The notes under the pieces were generated by a model that ran no database searches, had not been told where the DNA came from, and saw only the letters and a program-made list of their open reading frames with translations. The position numbers and the translations under genes were made by a program. A stretch of DNA of 64,000 nt from Larix kaempferi (lineage: Eukaryota > Streptophyta > Pinopsida > Pinales > Pinaceae). Every line of letters begins with the position of its first letter. Position 1 is the first letter of the stretch. The stretch covers positions 3,907,501 through 3,971,500 of the forward strand of contig BSBM01000877.1 in NCBI GenBank assembly GCA_027924585.1, in the 5' to 3' direction. Shown one piece after another: positions 47,991 to 60,550 of the stretch.

Positions 47991-49325
47991 GAATCTTTAC
48001 AACTCAAATTCTTGACCAGTCATTTAAACCAGCTTGACACAGGGATACAAGTAATGCCATATTTTTCTTCATCACCATGGTACACTGATATTGTATATGT
48101 TTTGCAAAACCTACAAGCCCCTAAAGGATTGAGTAAAACAAGGTCTAGATCTGTGAAACTGAAGGATGCAAATTTCTACATTATGAATCAGTACTTGTAC
48201 TGGAAAGACCCTGGGGGTGTATTGTTAAATTTCCTATTGGAGAATGAAGCTCAACAAACGATGAAGGAATTCCATAAAGGAGATTGTGGAGGACACCACT
48301 CATGGAAAGTGATAGTAAATAAGATTTTGAGAGTTGGTTTCTACTGGCCCACTATGTTTTCTGATGTTTATAAAGAGACTACCACATGTCATCAGTGCCA
48401 TATTTTTTATGGTAAAAGGAAATTGGTTTCACTTCCTCTTAACCCAATTTCAATAGAGGCACCTTTCCAGCAATGGGAGTTGGATTTCATTGGGGAAATC
48501 AACACAAATTCTTCAGGTCAGCACAGATGGATTCTGACAACAACTAATTATTTCACAAAATGGATTGAAGCTATATCCACAAGGAGAGTAACTGATGCTG
48601 TGATCATGGATTTTTTAGAGAATAACATTTTGGCCAGGTTTGGATGCCCCAGAAGGATTGTGACAGATAATGTATCTGCTTTCAAATCTAAGAAGATGAT
48701 AAGTTTTTTCCATAAATATCACATCAACTTGAACCATTCTACTGCCTACTATCCACAAGGGAATGGATTGGCTGAATATTCTAACAAAATATTGGTAAGA
48801 ATAATTAAGAAATTGTTGGAGGAGAACAAAAGAGCTTGGCATACAAAGCTGAAATATGCTCTGTGGGCTGACAGGATTAGCACAAAAAGGGAAATTAGAA
48901 TGTCACCATTCCAGTTAGTATATGGATATGAAGTTGTTTTTCCAACGTCTTTAGGAGTTCCAGTCATGAAATTGTTGCACGGACATGAAGATGAACCAAA
49001 TCATTTGTAGAGAAGGATAAATAAGATAATAGAACTGAATGAGATGAGAGATAAAGCCTTGGACAAAGTACAAGTACATCAGGAGAAAATGAAAAATACT
49101 TTCGATAGGAAGGTTAAGGAAGAACAATTCCATATTGATGATTTGGTTATAAAGTGGGATGCTCCTAGAGAAGACAAGCATGGGAATTTTGATCATATGT
49201 GGGTAGGTCCTTACATCATTGCAGAATATAGAGGTGGAAATTCATTCATTTTGGAGCATAAGGATGGGTCTCAGCTTGGAAGTGGCCCAATAAATGGAAG
49301 ATTTCTAAAGCATTGCTTGTCCTGA
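47991..49325 (+). pseudogene. integrase of the Tat-like element
   Basis: Zinc-binding segment (FHKGDCGGHHSWKVIVNK, CHQCHIFYGKRK) and core with ELDFIGEI, VTDNVSAF and GLAEYSNK; from a start at 47592 the catalytic residues fall at 298, 359 and 395, giving 35 residues between the last two. A TAG at 49008-49010 separates a C-terminal GPY-type module (MWVGPYIIAEYRGGNSFILE) that ends at 49325. No chromodomain. Confidence 0.92.
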
Positions 49326-49588
49326 TGGTGACATGTAACTTTTGTACCATAGGTGTATATATTTCTTTGCATTTGAATCAGTACAGATGGTGAACCAAGA
49401 GATTGGAAGCCCAAAGAGAAGGCTCTAAGATTTGGAGGGGTATCCATTTCCTTTATTTTAGTTTTATATACAGAAAAAGCAAAAAAAGTGGTTTGAATTT
49501 TTTGAGAACAACCCAAAGGATCAGGAACTTGGTCCACGGGGTTCTTTTCTACCTCACAGGGAGGTTAGCATCCCCAATTGGAGCCAGT
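49326..49588. other. 3' untranslated part before the 3' LTR
   Basis: 263 bp with no ORF. I do not see a clear polypurine tract directly before 49589; the nearest purine-rich run is CAGGGAGG, about 35 bases away. Confidence 0.5.
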
Positions 49589-51731
49589 TGTTAGCACTAG
49601 TTTCGGGTTAAATAGTTGGAGGGGGTTAGATCCTTGCAAATAATATGTAGGGTCTAAGATTCATGAGTTGTATGCCCCAGAAGAATGCAAATAAGAGCTA
49701 TGAAGGTTTATGCGTAGGTAGGAGATGGAAATGATTGAAGAGCTCAAGGTTTTAACATTGCAAAGGAGGGTAAAGGGGAAAATGCACCCAAAGTTATGTG
49801 GAGGCACAAAGGAACGTAGAATATCTACGTCAACGGAGATCAACGACCACAAGCGCTTTTCACAAAAGTAAGATGCATAGTAGAGTATGGGCAAAGCTTG
49901 GTTAACCCATAAGTAGATCAATGGTCAAATCGATGGATGGAAAAAGGATCTATGGTCATCAAGTGGTTTGTCAATTAAACATGCACGGAGAAATGATTTT
50001 TTTGGATTTGCGAAGTTGCAGTAGGCTCCACATCTTTCGACATCGTAGATATGGCGGAGATGATCATCAATGGTGGCTACGGATTTCGAAAATACAACAT
50101 GCGAATATAAACAAACTTTTCGGATCCGCGTAGGTTTGTAGGGGGTGCACCTTTGAATGATCGGGATGCGGATAAGGTGCAGATCGATGATCAGCATTGG
50201 ATTCACAGATTGAAGGTGCGAGAAGGAAGCTCTCTAAAGGATGAAGACTATGAAGGTTTGAGAAGTTAAATAGGGAAAGAGATCAACGACACAAGATCAA
50301 TCATGCAAATGGAAGGCTCAAAGAATTCCTCTATCACAAGAGATGTAAGACTGATATGAAAAGATAAATAATATAAAATTGAAATGCACAGAGTTTCAGG
50401 TTCTTATTTGTCCTTTGTATTGGAAAGCGAAAGCTGATGACTGTGCAGAAAGCAGCCACCTCAGTCATGAATCTTGGACCAAATTTCAATAAACTAGGTA
50501 GGCCTCTTGTCCTCATATAAAACTATTTAAATGACTGAGCTTGGATAAGTAGAACCCCCAGGTTTTGAACACCAGAAGATAGAAGAAATATTAGAAGATA
50601 AGGATGCTGAGATTTATGACACAGTACTGCTAAATGGACCTATTGAAGCAGTGAAAGATAGAATGGAACCTGATTAGGAACCAGGGTGTAGATGTGCATA
50701 AGGTATACAGGTCATTTTTCTAGTTTTTCTCTGTTGAGCAAACCCTTAGCTTCCCTGAATTCGTCGACTGGTGCACTAGTTATTACTCCTCCTCTGAGAG
50801 GGTGATTATGGATGCGTCTGGTTTGAAGTCTTGTGTCATGTCATCCTTGTCATTATAATAAAATCCCTATCAATTCCTGATGAATTCACTTTGAGGTCTA
50901 AATATTACAAGGAATATTCCCTAATTCAGTATTTTAGATAGTCTACAGTTGAGTTAAAGCAAAGTTTCTTCAGAGTTTTCCTAAATCCCAGTGTCTCATT
51001 GCAGGACTAGCCTTTCCCAGCTGAAGTCAATCTTTTTACTGAGGAGTCTAAGTGTGTCATAACCATGCTAAGCCAATTCTTAGGATTAGACATAGATATG
51101 TATGTCACTGAACTCTTTATGAGTCTACTGTTCGTCCTTAGCACCTGCCTGTTCGAGTCTGAAGAGTCTGACCAATCATTCTAGTGTGCTTTCCTTAAGT
51201 TTGATGAGTTCGTAAATGAGAATATCCATTCTCAGCTAGTGAATTTCCACAACACCAGAAGTTTCAAGTTTCGATAGTATTTGCTGACGATGTTCTTGTC
51301 ATTTAATGAGGAAAATTTCCAGCTTCCTGAGATGATGCTCACAAAGGAAATGCACACAGATTACAACAAGTTCATGAACAACCTCATGTCAGAGGTTTAC
51401 AATGTTTTTTATCAGGAAAGATTGCCCAAGGTGTTAACATAGATGAAGGAGATGTTGCAAACTTCTCTTGAGAAGAAAATTGGGGATTGGTTTCTCTTGA
51501 AACATGGCACAGTGATCAGAGTATCTGGATTTTCTCATTCTCCTTATGTACTACCAACATTTCTAACTCCTAGAGTGTTTGCTCTAGAATTGATCAGGAA
51601 AAGGTTAAGGGTAGAAACTGAACATTTTCTAGATCATAAGAAAGATTCAGACCTTACATTCCCATGGGCTGTAGGCCCATTCATCATTAAGAATAAGGCT
51701 TCCCTTTTATCCATTGAGTGTGTGATAAGAG

Positions 51732-51736
51732 AAATG
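51732..51736. repeat. target-site duplication (AAATG) of the solo LTR
   Basis: AAATG on the left recurs at 52341-52345; the uninterrupted 5' LTR has AAACG at this site. Confidence 0.93.
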
Positions 51737-52340
51737 TGTTAAAATTTGAGCATTAATTCACAATACTCTTGGATCTTTACTGAGAGAATAACATATACAG
51801 TATATCAATGCATAACAATCACAATAAGCATGACAAGCATCACAAGAATCAAAAGCAGGAGAGACAAGAGACACAGCGTTTCTGTGGGGAAAATCCTAAG
51901 CTGAAAAACCTCACAACTTCCTCAGAGATAGAGAGAGAAATGGCTCAACCAAAGTACAACCAAAATACACTTGAGATAGTCTCCTAGAGCAGATGATCCT
52001 CCTCCTCACTAGTGCGCCACTTTCTGAGTGAGAGAAGTGTGTCTTTCGAATGATCCAAATAGATATCTCCTGATCTCTATTTATACTTAACCTGTTTGCC
52101 CAGTGACCTTATGGGGATGACTTGTCTATCTAGATACATACACAATATAATATATATTTTAGGGCCGACCCCACACATGGTGGTCTAATAACCCATTGGC
52201 AAGTACACACACTTGCGACACTTGTCAATCCACATGATGACACTTCCTTATAGAGGAATATCACATCTCTTATAAGGGTATAATAAATATATATGAAATA
52301 CATAGATGAAATACATTCCGAAGTTACATATACATCAACA
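51737..52340 (-). mobile_element. solo copia LTR
   Basis: 604 bp, TGTTGATGTATATGTAAC to TTTTAACA in minus sense, related to but clearly diverged from the LTRs at 15414 and 21878. It has one U3 box (52162-52194), a TATA box (52077-52085 on the plus strand as CTATTTATA) and perfect AAATG duplications. With no internal sequence it is best explained by recombination between the two LTRs of a complete element. Confidence 0.94.
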
Positions 52341-55339
52341 AAATGGGGTTTCAAACAAAAGCTGCCATCAACTATGACCCCCATCGCAATATCTCCAATA
52401 GAAGGAAAGACAGTAATAGAAAGGGATTTATGCACTTTGAGCTTGCAGGTATGGCAGATACTGCTAACTGGTTGGAGTATCCCAACAAAGGTCAGATGGA
52501 TGTAGATATACAAGATGATTCCACCTCCCTTGTACAAAAAGCCACATCACCACAACCTGGCACCTCCAGCTTGGTCCCAGCAGTTAGAGCAATTATACCC
52601 CTTGCCAATTGTTCTAAGAAATCCAACACAGTGGAATTCATTGATTCCATGGATGTAGAAGGTCAGGGCACAAAAAGAGCCCCAAAGAGGAAAAAAGTGG
52701 AGGGGACAGGGCAGCAAATTGTATAGGTGAAGACTGGTCGATGAAAGAAGAAGCAGGTAAAGGCCAATGTACCTGCCTTCGAAATCAAAGAATATGTATT
52801 TGACAAAGAAACTACTAATCCTACTGCACAAGGAAAGAGTATATTAGAGTTGTTAGATGAGTATAAAGAGAATAAAGCTGTAGCTTTAGAAGAATCAAAT
52901 TTGTATGTAGAGGTTAGATAGATATCCAATTAGAATGTGTCCTTGGTCACTGTCAGAAGCCATGCTCAGAACACTTTGAATTTCGCCCTAGCAACCAAAG
53001 ATAAGGCCACTACGGTGAAAATGAACCTGGAGGAAATTCCCATTCCTGACATGATCCATCTACATAAAGAGACTGGAGATGTTATTTATGCTAAGTTGTT
53101 GAAAGCCGCATTAGAACTATCCAAATTACAATCCAGTAAGGATAAGATTGGGAATCATCTTAGACAGGAAAAGGTGGAGAATAAATCTCACTAGGCACAA
53201 ATAAAAAAGTTGAAGACAACATTGTTGGCTACTGAAGGCCAAACAGACAAAAGGGAAAGCATACAAAATATGCTAAATGAGAAGGATAATACTATTCAAC
53301 CACTAAAGAAGAAACTAAAGATCCCTTCCACTCAGTTGGTAGAATCATCTGAGCTGAAAAGTGAATTAACAGATTGTAAAGCAAAGTTGTTGAAGTTTGA
53401 AGAGAAAGAAAAGCAGTTACAAAGGGATATGTCCCTTATAGTGGAGAGTGAGAAGAATCTAAAGGCCAAATATGAAGATTTGGAGAATAAGTTGCAATAT
53501 AAAGGTAAGGAGTTGGAGAGTATGATCACCTCTTCCTCCATTGAATCTAGGGATTTCTCCATTGTTCAAGCAATGGCACAAGTAAGTATGAAGGATTTAG
53601 AGCTAGAAAAGTTGCAGAAGCATAACACAGATCTGGAAAGCGGAGTTTCAGAAGAAGAGAGGGAGAGGAAGACTTGGGAAGCTAAGTACCTAGAGTTACA
53701 GGTTAAATATGATTAATTAATGAAGCAGGATACAGGTCAAACATCACTGCAAGAAACAAAGCAAGTAATCTAGGATGATGTTATAGCTTAAGCAAACAAA
53801 TTAAGATCCTACCTTGATTTTATTTTAGACAAGGAAGCTATCATCAAATTGGCCAAGCAGAGTGTAACAACAGTGAACGAAAAGTTGAATAAGAAGCCCA
53901 TTGAATGTGTTGCAAATGCCATAGAGTTTTTGAATGGGTTAACTGAAGATGAAGTGAAAGCAGCAAGCATAAAAGACAGATTATCTACCATTATTTGGGC
54001 CAAGAAGGTGGAAAGTAAACATCAGCAGTTAGGTGCAATTCAGGACAGGATAGCCATTATGGCACACCAATTGAAGCTCTTTATGGATATGTTTGATCCA
54101 TTATTCAGGAAGGGACTCCCACTCTTTTGGGAAGAAGATGGTACCATGTTGACTCAAAAAGAGTATCAAGGAAGGTTGATGGAATGCAAGTTAGATCGTG
54201 CAATCTTTGCTGACATGAACCAATCACTGTCAGGTAAAACAGTTGTGGACAAAGGAGTTTGAATTGGTTTTGATTTTCAAAGAGGCATGCACACAAATAC
54301 AGAGCTATTCATACATATATCATGTGGAGCTAAGGGTATTGCTAAAAGAGGTGGCCACTACAAATTTTCTAGCTTCTGACCAATGGAAGATCGTGGAGAA
54401 ATATGGAAAGGCCAAGCTGACACTGCATGCATAAGTATCGTGGAGATTTTGCAAGCTGAAAAATTAGTTACTTAGGCTTTGTTGATTTATTAGGAGTTGT
54501 AACTAGTCAGTAAATATTCTTTGACACAAGTAAAAGGCAGCTAAGCCTACTTGTCAGCTCTTGTTGTTTCTGTTGTAACTAATTTTAAGGGATGATGGAC
54601 CTGTCCGTATAGGTTTCATCACAGTTGTAACAACTTTCTGTTAAGATGACTCAAGCCTGAGGGTTGTCTGCTCCTATATATTCATATGTAATAGAGAAGA
54701 AAAAGGGTTGGAACCCATGAGAAATTGAGTTTTGTATTTGAGATCTATCTTTAATAGAAATTACAGAGTCGAGGCTATCATTTTGCAGAGATTCCTGTGT
54801 TATTTAATTTATAGTTTGTATCTTCTTTCCTTATGTGAATGTGTTCCTTGTTATCTATTCCATTTTGTTATATTTTTCATGTCTGAAATAAGTGTTTGAT
54901 AGTGCAGAATTCATACATGTATGCTCTATCTATTGGTTTCAGATGTTCACAAAATATTTCTACTAAAGTTAGCATTGGATTCATCCTTGTTAGATTCCCA
55001 TGTTAATGGAATGTTCTTCATTTCTTCTTTATCACCAGACAACAACATTTTGACTATAAATGAGTAACTATCTTTCCTTTGTTATAAATTTCCATGCCAC
55101 GACACTATTAATTGACATATGTGTTATATTTTGACTCCATTGCCCAATGAATGTTTACCTCATTTCAACCAAACAACAAATCTAATTTTAATTCTTATTC
55201 ATATATCTGGCCTTGTTAAACAATCAGTGAGAGATCCCTCTCTAGAAAGAAAGAAGCCAACTCTCTTTCCTAAAGCTTGGTTTTGTGGTTACCTTGAAAT
55301 GTCCTTTTTACAACCTGAGGTACATTTTGACTGCTAACA

Positions 55340-57355
55340 GAAGGATGGTGTAATCCTTTGTAAAATATCAACTGATCAGGTAACATCAAAGATGTTGATG
55401 GAAGCCTTGTAGGTAATGGTTTATTTATGTTGATTGCATTAATACAAAAGGGGGGATTGGGTAAGAATCCCTTGAACCATATTTTGTAATCATAGAATAG
55501 TATGTATGTAAGGATGAATGCATATATGTGAATGTCATACTACCATGGTATGGTGAGGTATGGGGTAATAAGGGTGAGGAAACTTCTACCATGTGACTGT
55601 TTAAATGCTAGAATGCATTCATATGAAATTATATCATGCCATTTGTGTATGTTGGTTATGAGTTTAATAACCAAAGCAAGTAAGGACTTATGGTCCTGTT
55701 ATGATAGAATGAATGACATGATAGTATAGTATTCCTGAATCAATGCAAGGTGGCATTGAGTGGATATGCATTAAGAGATTTTATAAATCTTGTGGTTGCA
55801 TTGAGTGAATGCACATGAAAAGTTTGTGAAAATGTTGTACAGGTGCATGCATGAGTATGGGTGCACATGTTGTGATGCATTGTGTGAAAGCATGGTTGTG
55901 GTGTATGTTCATGGCAAATTAAACAATAGATGAAATGATGAATTAATGATAATTCTGAGATCATTTCATATGCTGTTATAAATGCAGGAGAAAGATTGCA
56001 TAAAGGTACTCATGTTTGAAGAGATACCAGGATGTTCTGCTGGAAGGATAGAGTTGCATGAAATGATATGGCTATAAAGTAATGTGCAAAGGCCAAATAT
56101 CATGAGAATGATCTCATGGTTGCAAATAAATTGTTGTAAGAAAACAGATTTGCAAATCTTAGATTTGGAATTTTGCTAATAAATTACTAATGGTTGTTTG
56201 GATTATATGAATTGCGTAAGGAGAACATGTTGTACGTGGATGTTCATGTATGGTAGCAAGCATAAAGTGAAAATGGACAGAGTGATGCCACTTATAGAAG
56301 AAAAACGATATGAGGATGGACTCATGGTTAAACCAATCAATTTCTGTAGGAGACAGAATTGTAAATTCATGTTTGAATTTAATTATTAATGCCATTGTCT
56401 GATTAGGGAAATCAGATTTGAATTTGATTGCTAAATGTTGCTGATTGTTTAGTTGTTTGAGGAGTGTGTCAGGAAGACACCTTGCATGAAGACCATGTGT
56501 GATGTCACGCAAAAGCCAAACTCCATGGGAAGGATCCCATGCTTTGTAAATGGGTTTCGGATGAAATGCCATTGTAAATTTTGATAATATCTCAACTACA
56601 CTACATGTTGGAAAACCATGTGAATGAGATGGTAAAATTATTCCAAGAAGGCATATGTGGGTTATGGAACATGAAAATATTGGGGTGGAAAACTGAAGGA
56701 CTGTTGACTCAGATAAGGGAGCCCCCATTCTTCACAAATGAAGAGAGAATACATCTGAAAAGGGATAAGTATTTTGTAACCCTAGATAAGAATATGCATG
56801 TTTGGTTACTAGAGTTAATATGCATTACATGTTTATTATTTTCATTATCATTTCAGATTGCTTGAAGTATGATTAGGCCCTACATGGCTCACATCAGAGA
56901 GGGGTGCACACCTTTCTGGTGCTGGGTTATGATAGGGTTGTCAATATTGACTACAACCTAAGGGAATGGACGCATTCCTGGTGTTTCAATACTTGATAGT
57001 GAATGTTATGAAATATGGTTACAATTTTAGAGAAGCAATACTGATGAGTTTTCTTATCCTTCTTGTGTTGTCAGCTTATAGAGATGCAATTTGGTGTTGC
57101 ACGTTAAGGGGAAAAGTGAAGAAAGGGTACTCAGAAGGACTGTACGGGCATTAGTATCCTTTCTACGCTCACACTAAAGAACACTAGAAAGGATGGATAT
57201 GCTCGAGGAGCTGTGTAGTAGAAAAGGGGTATCATCCCTGTGTAGTGTGAGTGGGTATTGTGGGGCCATGCTAGCCTGTAGTCAAGTGATTCACTATGGA
57301 GTTCCTGGAAGGAACCACTGGTTTGCATAGGAGAAGGATCCAAGTAATTGTATTC
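55340..57355. other. interior of the non-coding element, right part
   Basis: No supported gene. A 189-codon open frame on the minus strand (56728-56159) has no motif and unusual composition and is not called. Confidence 0.6.
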
Positions 57356-57359
57356 TTTT

Positions 57360-57930
57360 GTTCTATTGCCTGATAAACCCAATAGAGACGCTGGCTTGGC
57401 AATGGTTTTTGTATGCTTGATAAACCCAGTCGGAGAACTGGCTTAGCATACTAGTTAATGGTTTGTATATGCTTGATAAACCTAGTCGGAGAACTGGATT
57501 AGCATACTGGTTAATGGTTTTTGTATGCTTGATAAACCCAGTCAAAAAATTGGCTTAGGATACTAGTGATTGGAATTTCTGATAAACCCAGTTGGTGTAC
57601 TGGCTTGGAATTAGTTATTTGAATGTTGTGGAGCAACCGACGTGATGGCAAAACATTTTGCAAATGCTTGATAAACCCAGTCGGTGTATTGGCTTAGCAT
57701 ATTGATAAATGGGATGCCTAATAAACCCAATCGGCGTACTGGCTTGGCATTGGTTATTTGAATGTTGTGGAGCAGCCAACGTGCTGGCCAAACATTCCTT
57801 AAATGCTTGATAAACCCAGTTCATGTGTTGTCTTAGCATATTGATAAATGGGATGCCTGATAAACCTAGTTGGTGTACTGTCTTGGCATTTCCTATTCGA
57901 ATGATTATGGAGCAGCCTGCGTGCTGTCCC
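57360..57930 (+). repeat. tandem array derived from an LTR motif
   Basis: About nine copies of a 55-75 bp unit with TGATAAACCCAGTCGGAGAA and CTGGCTTAGCATA. The same motif occurs once in each LTR of the host element (near 35373 and 60089). Confidence 0.85.
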
Positions 57931-57939
57931 AACATTCGT

Positions 57940-59158
57940 TATTGTATCCACAGGCGATCCAAGGCTTGTAAAGTAAAGAAGGAGCCTGTGGAATAAAGTG
58001 AAGACATCCATTACATATAAGTATTTAATTTTGATTCATTTTTTATTTCGGATAATGAAAATTTCATGAACAAGTCTTATGACAACCAAACTGATACACT
58101 ATTGTTTCTTTGTTGGAAACCTTGGTCATTGCAAGAAGCAAGGACCCTGAAGGCATCCTAAGGATGCATGTGGACATGTGACTGTCTTGGAGAGCTCAAT
58201 ATGAGCAGCAATGAAAGATGGTGCTAGTGGAATTGTGTGGGTCCTAGCAACCAAAAGTTTTGTAGGCAATTATGGGGGAAGGGTTCCCTGGATGAGAGGC
58301 CTGGGACAGACCTTAGACACTAAGTGTCATAACCAAGTAAGGAAAATTCAAGCATTCACATTGAAGTGAAAGAGGCTAAGGAGCATGGAGCACCAGTGGT
58401 GATGTGACTCCAAATTGAAACAAGACTAAGAGGGGGAAAACTCTTACTCTTCTCTTTCCTTTTTGATTGATGCATTTATAAAACAGAGATTTGTTGAACG
58501 CATGATATGGATGAGAATTGATTGTGTTTAATTACTTGAAATAAATTGTGAATGCTGAAATAGATAATTCCCCGTGAATGGATGAACATGAATGAGTTCA
58601 TGTGTATGTTTGGAAAACATGAAAAGTGTGGAAGTCTCATGAATAAAGCATGGACTCTCCATGTCAATTGGGCAAATAATTGATTTATTTTAATGATTAT
58701 GTTATGCTTGGCCTAACAGGAATTTCCATGATGAATTTCACAGATGAGAATTAAAACAATTGATTACAGTTGTTACTAGCCAAGTGTTGCTAGTAAGCAA
58801 AGTAAGAGCCAGTTGTACACATTGGCCATGACAACAAACCAAAGGCTATGGGGTTTGGATGAAAACCTTCCTCAAATAGTTTCCAGGACAACAAGAAATA
58901 TAGCAGCCATGAAATTCTAGACTTGTAGATCAGTTGGAAGGTAAATAAAAGGAAGGGATTGATGTGGAGCAATGCCCACCTACCGAGCTGGAAGATCAAA
59001 GCCAACACGAGCAGCTTGTGGAATCCAAAGGACTTGGTCCTGAAAGTTCAAAGTAAAAAGATGAAATGCAAGACATACCTGCAACATTTTGTGAATTTTT
59101 GGACATGTGCAAAGTGGGTATGTAATCCTAAGTGTTGGAACACCGAGGACGGTGTTAT
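57940..59158. other. interior of the non-coding element before the 3' LTR
   Basis: About 1.2 kb with no supported ORF or repeat. Confidence 0.55.
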
Positions 59159-59160
59159 TC

Positions 59161-59172
59161 CAGGGGGGGATT
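59161..59172 (+). other. polypurine tract of the non-coding element
   Basis: CAGGGGGGGATT ends at the TG of the 3' LTR. Confidence 0.85.
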
Positions 59173-60545
59173 TGATATCCCAATTTTGACCCCATTACAT
59201 TAAAATGTAAATGATGTAATATTGTTATAAAATCGTGGTGAGGAGATCAAGGCCAAGGCCCCACCATCGATTTAGTGATGCATATGGTTTGCATGCTAGC
59301 CAGGCACAATGGAATTGAAAATATTATGTAAATATGCATTTTAATAAAATACCCACAACTAGCGATGCAATGCAATGCAACAAGAGATGGGGGCATGATT
59401 TTTACAAGGAATTGAGACGGAAATATTCAAACCCTTGGATCCAATCAAGTTAAGCCAAGTGTCAATGAGAAAATCCATGAACCCTCAACTACCCATGTTG
59501 ACTTTTGTACCCAATCATTTATTTCTTCCAAGATTTGGTTGAGGTAGTTAATGCCTTGGGGAATGGAGAGGTATGGCTATCCAAATTCGGGTATGGGAAA
59601 GCCATCCATTTTGGAAAACATGTTTGTCTTCCTGGGCAAGAAAGGATCCATGAAATTGCTCCCCAAGCCATTATTCACCATTGTCTTTGCTCCCTCACGC
59701 GGTCTGAGCGTCCTGGGAATTTTCCTCCATGTTTTTTTCCAGTGTTGCCTTGGTTTCTAGCTGGGAAGAGGGTGTTTTTGTTTTGCAAAGCTGTGGTCAA
59801 GAAAATAAATCTAAGTTGGGCATCCTGGGAGGTCTTTTTAGCCATTTAAATGACCCTATATCTATGGGAAATTCAAATTGTTCCCCTATGGTCGATTTTT
59901 CCCTCCCCATAAGTCGTTTTGTTGTGCCACAATTAGGGAAAACCCATGGACATCATGTTTTGTAAATCCCATTGTTGAAAATGGGTATTCATGCCCAGTA
60001 AATGAGCTTGCTATGTATGGATTGGGTATCCATTGTTTTGGCTTGATCTTGAGTGCAAGAATCCAAAAATAGAAGGGTTCACATTGGCCTGATAAACCCA
60101 GTTGTGGAATGGTTTGGCTTAGATGTGATGTTTTCTCGGGATGTGCTAACCTTGAGAGTCCCCTTTTCCTTGTAGAAATCATGTCCAACTCAGGGGTGGC
60201 AGTTGTGTTGATATATTGATGAACACAACTGGCCTATGGCTGGGTGGAATGCTGCAATGACATAGCTAGTTGCTTGGGACAATTTCACCATGAAGATAAG
60301 TATTCTATTTCTGTGTATTCAATTCTATAATGTATTGATTGTTCTAATTTTGTTGAATGTATGCATGAGAAATGTGTGTGGATAGTTTAAGTCCGCTGTG
60401 CATGTTTATTTGGGTATGTATCTGCACACATGTTTGTATTTATATGAATCTTCAATGATGAATGGGGCTGAGTTTTTGGTAAAAAGCCCAATATCTGTAG
60501 TCATATTCCCTTCCTTGCGTTGGATCAATGGGAGGGGACGTGACA
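59173..60545 (+). repeat. 3' LTR of the non-coding element
   Basis: 1,373 bp partner of 34453-35828, ending GGGACGTGACA. After it the chromovirus RNase H resumes on the minus strand. Confidence 0.92.
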
Positions 60546-60550
60546 GTCTT

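Larger units (their letters stand above)
50531..54434 (+). pseudogene. LTR-encoded long ORF, copy in the 3' LTR
   Basis: Same unrecognised protein as at 38937-42268. From ATG (50531) to TAA (54432-54434) the length minus the 609 bp insertion plus an 8 bp private deletion is 3,303 bp, exactly 1,101 codons. Private defects: an early TAA (GGA TAA GTA), one base gained near 50668 and one lost near 50830, TAGs near 50719, 50935, 51007, 51182, 51441, 52727 and 53194, further stops near 52742 and 52920-52940, TAA near 53715, TAG near 53773, and the 8 bp deletion near 54250. The corresponding 5' LTR codons I checked are sense, mostly CAG. The 5' LTR has 29 extra bases near 41155, which shift its frame. 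Confidence 0.85.
37995..55339 (+). mobile_element. Tat-like Ty3/gypsy element with ORF-bearing giant LTRs
   Basis: LTRs 37995-43177 and 49589-55339 open TGTTAGCACTAGTTTCGGG and close TGCTAACA. The right one is about 5.14 kb once a 604 bp solo copia LTR and its 5 bp duplication are subtracted. Flanks GCAGG and GAAGG match at four of five bases. The 6.4 kb interior encodes gag, protease, a Tat-type second RNase H, reverse transcriptase, RNase H and integrase, in that order, all broken. Each LTR holds one long decayed ORF. I estimate LTR divergence at roughly 5-8% from sampled stretches. Short of the longest plant LTRs, these are still far above the usual few hundred to 1,500 bp. Confidence 0.95.
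49589..55339 (+). repeat. 3' LTR of the Tat-like element, interrupted by a solo LTR
   Basis: 5,751 bp including the solo copia LTR. Homology to the 5' LTR runs from the first to the last base. Confidence 0.95.
34453..60545 (+). mobile_element. large non-coding LTR element (LARD-like), split by a Tat-like element
   Basis: Bounded by LTRs 34453-35828 and 59173-60545 sharing TATCCCAATT near the start and GTGACA at the end. It has an initiator-Met-like primer site and a purine tract. Flanks TTATT and GTCTT match at three of five bases, a decayed target duplication inside the chromovirus RNase H. Without the nested element it is about 8.7 kb. I see no capsid or pol motif in its 6 kb of interior, only tandem repeats and AT-rich sequence, which fits a large retrotransposon derivative mobilised in trans. 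LTR divergence is around 6-7% over the first 400 bp by eye. Confidence 0.88.

Noticed and set aside
37995-55339. Two tandem host genes flanking an unrelated gypsy element instead of ORF-bearing LTRs
   Set aside because: Homology spans the full 5.1 kb with TG...CA ends, primer site directly after the first copy, a near-matching 5 bp flank and no homology outside, which is the LTR pattern.
56159-56728. 189-codon open frame on the minus strand
   Set aside because: No recognisable motif, lies in the interior of a non-coding element, and composition looks like chance translation of AT-rich DNA.
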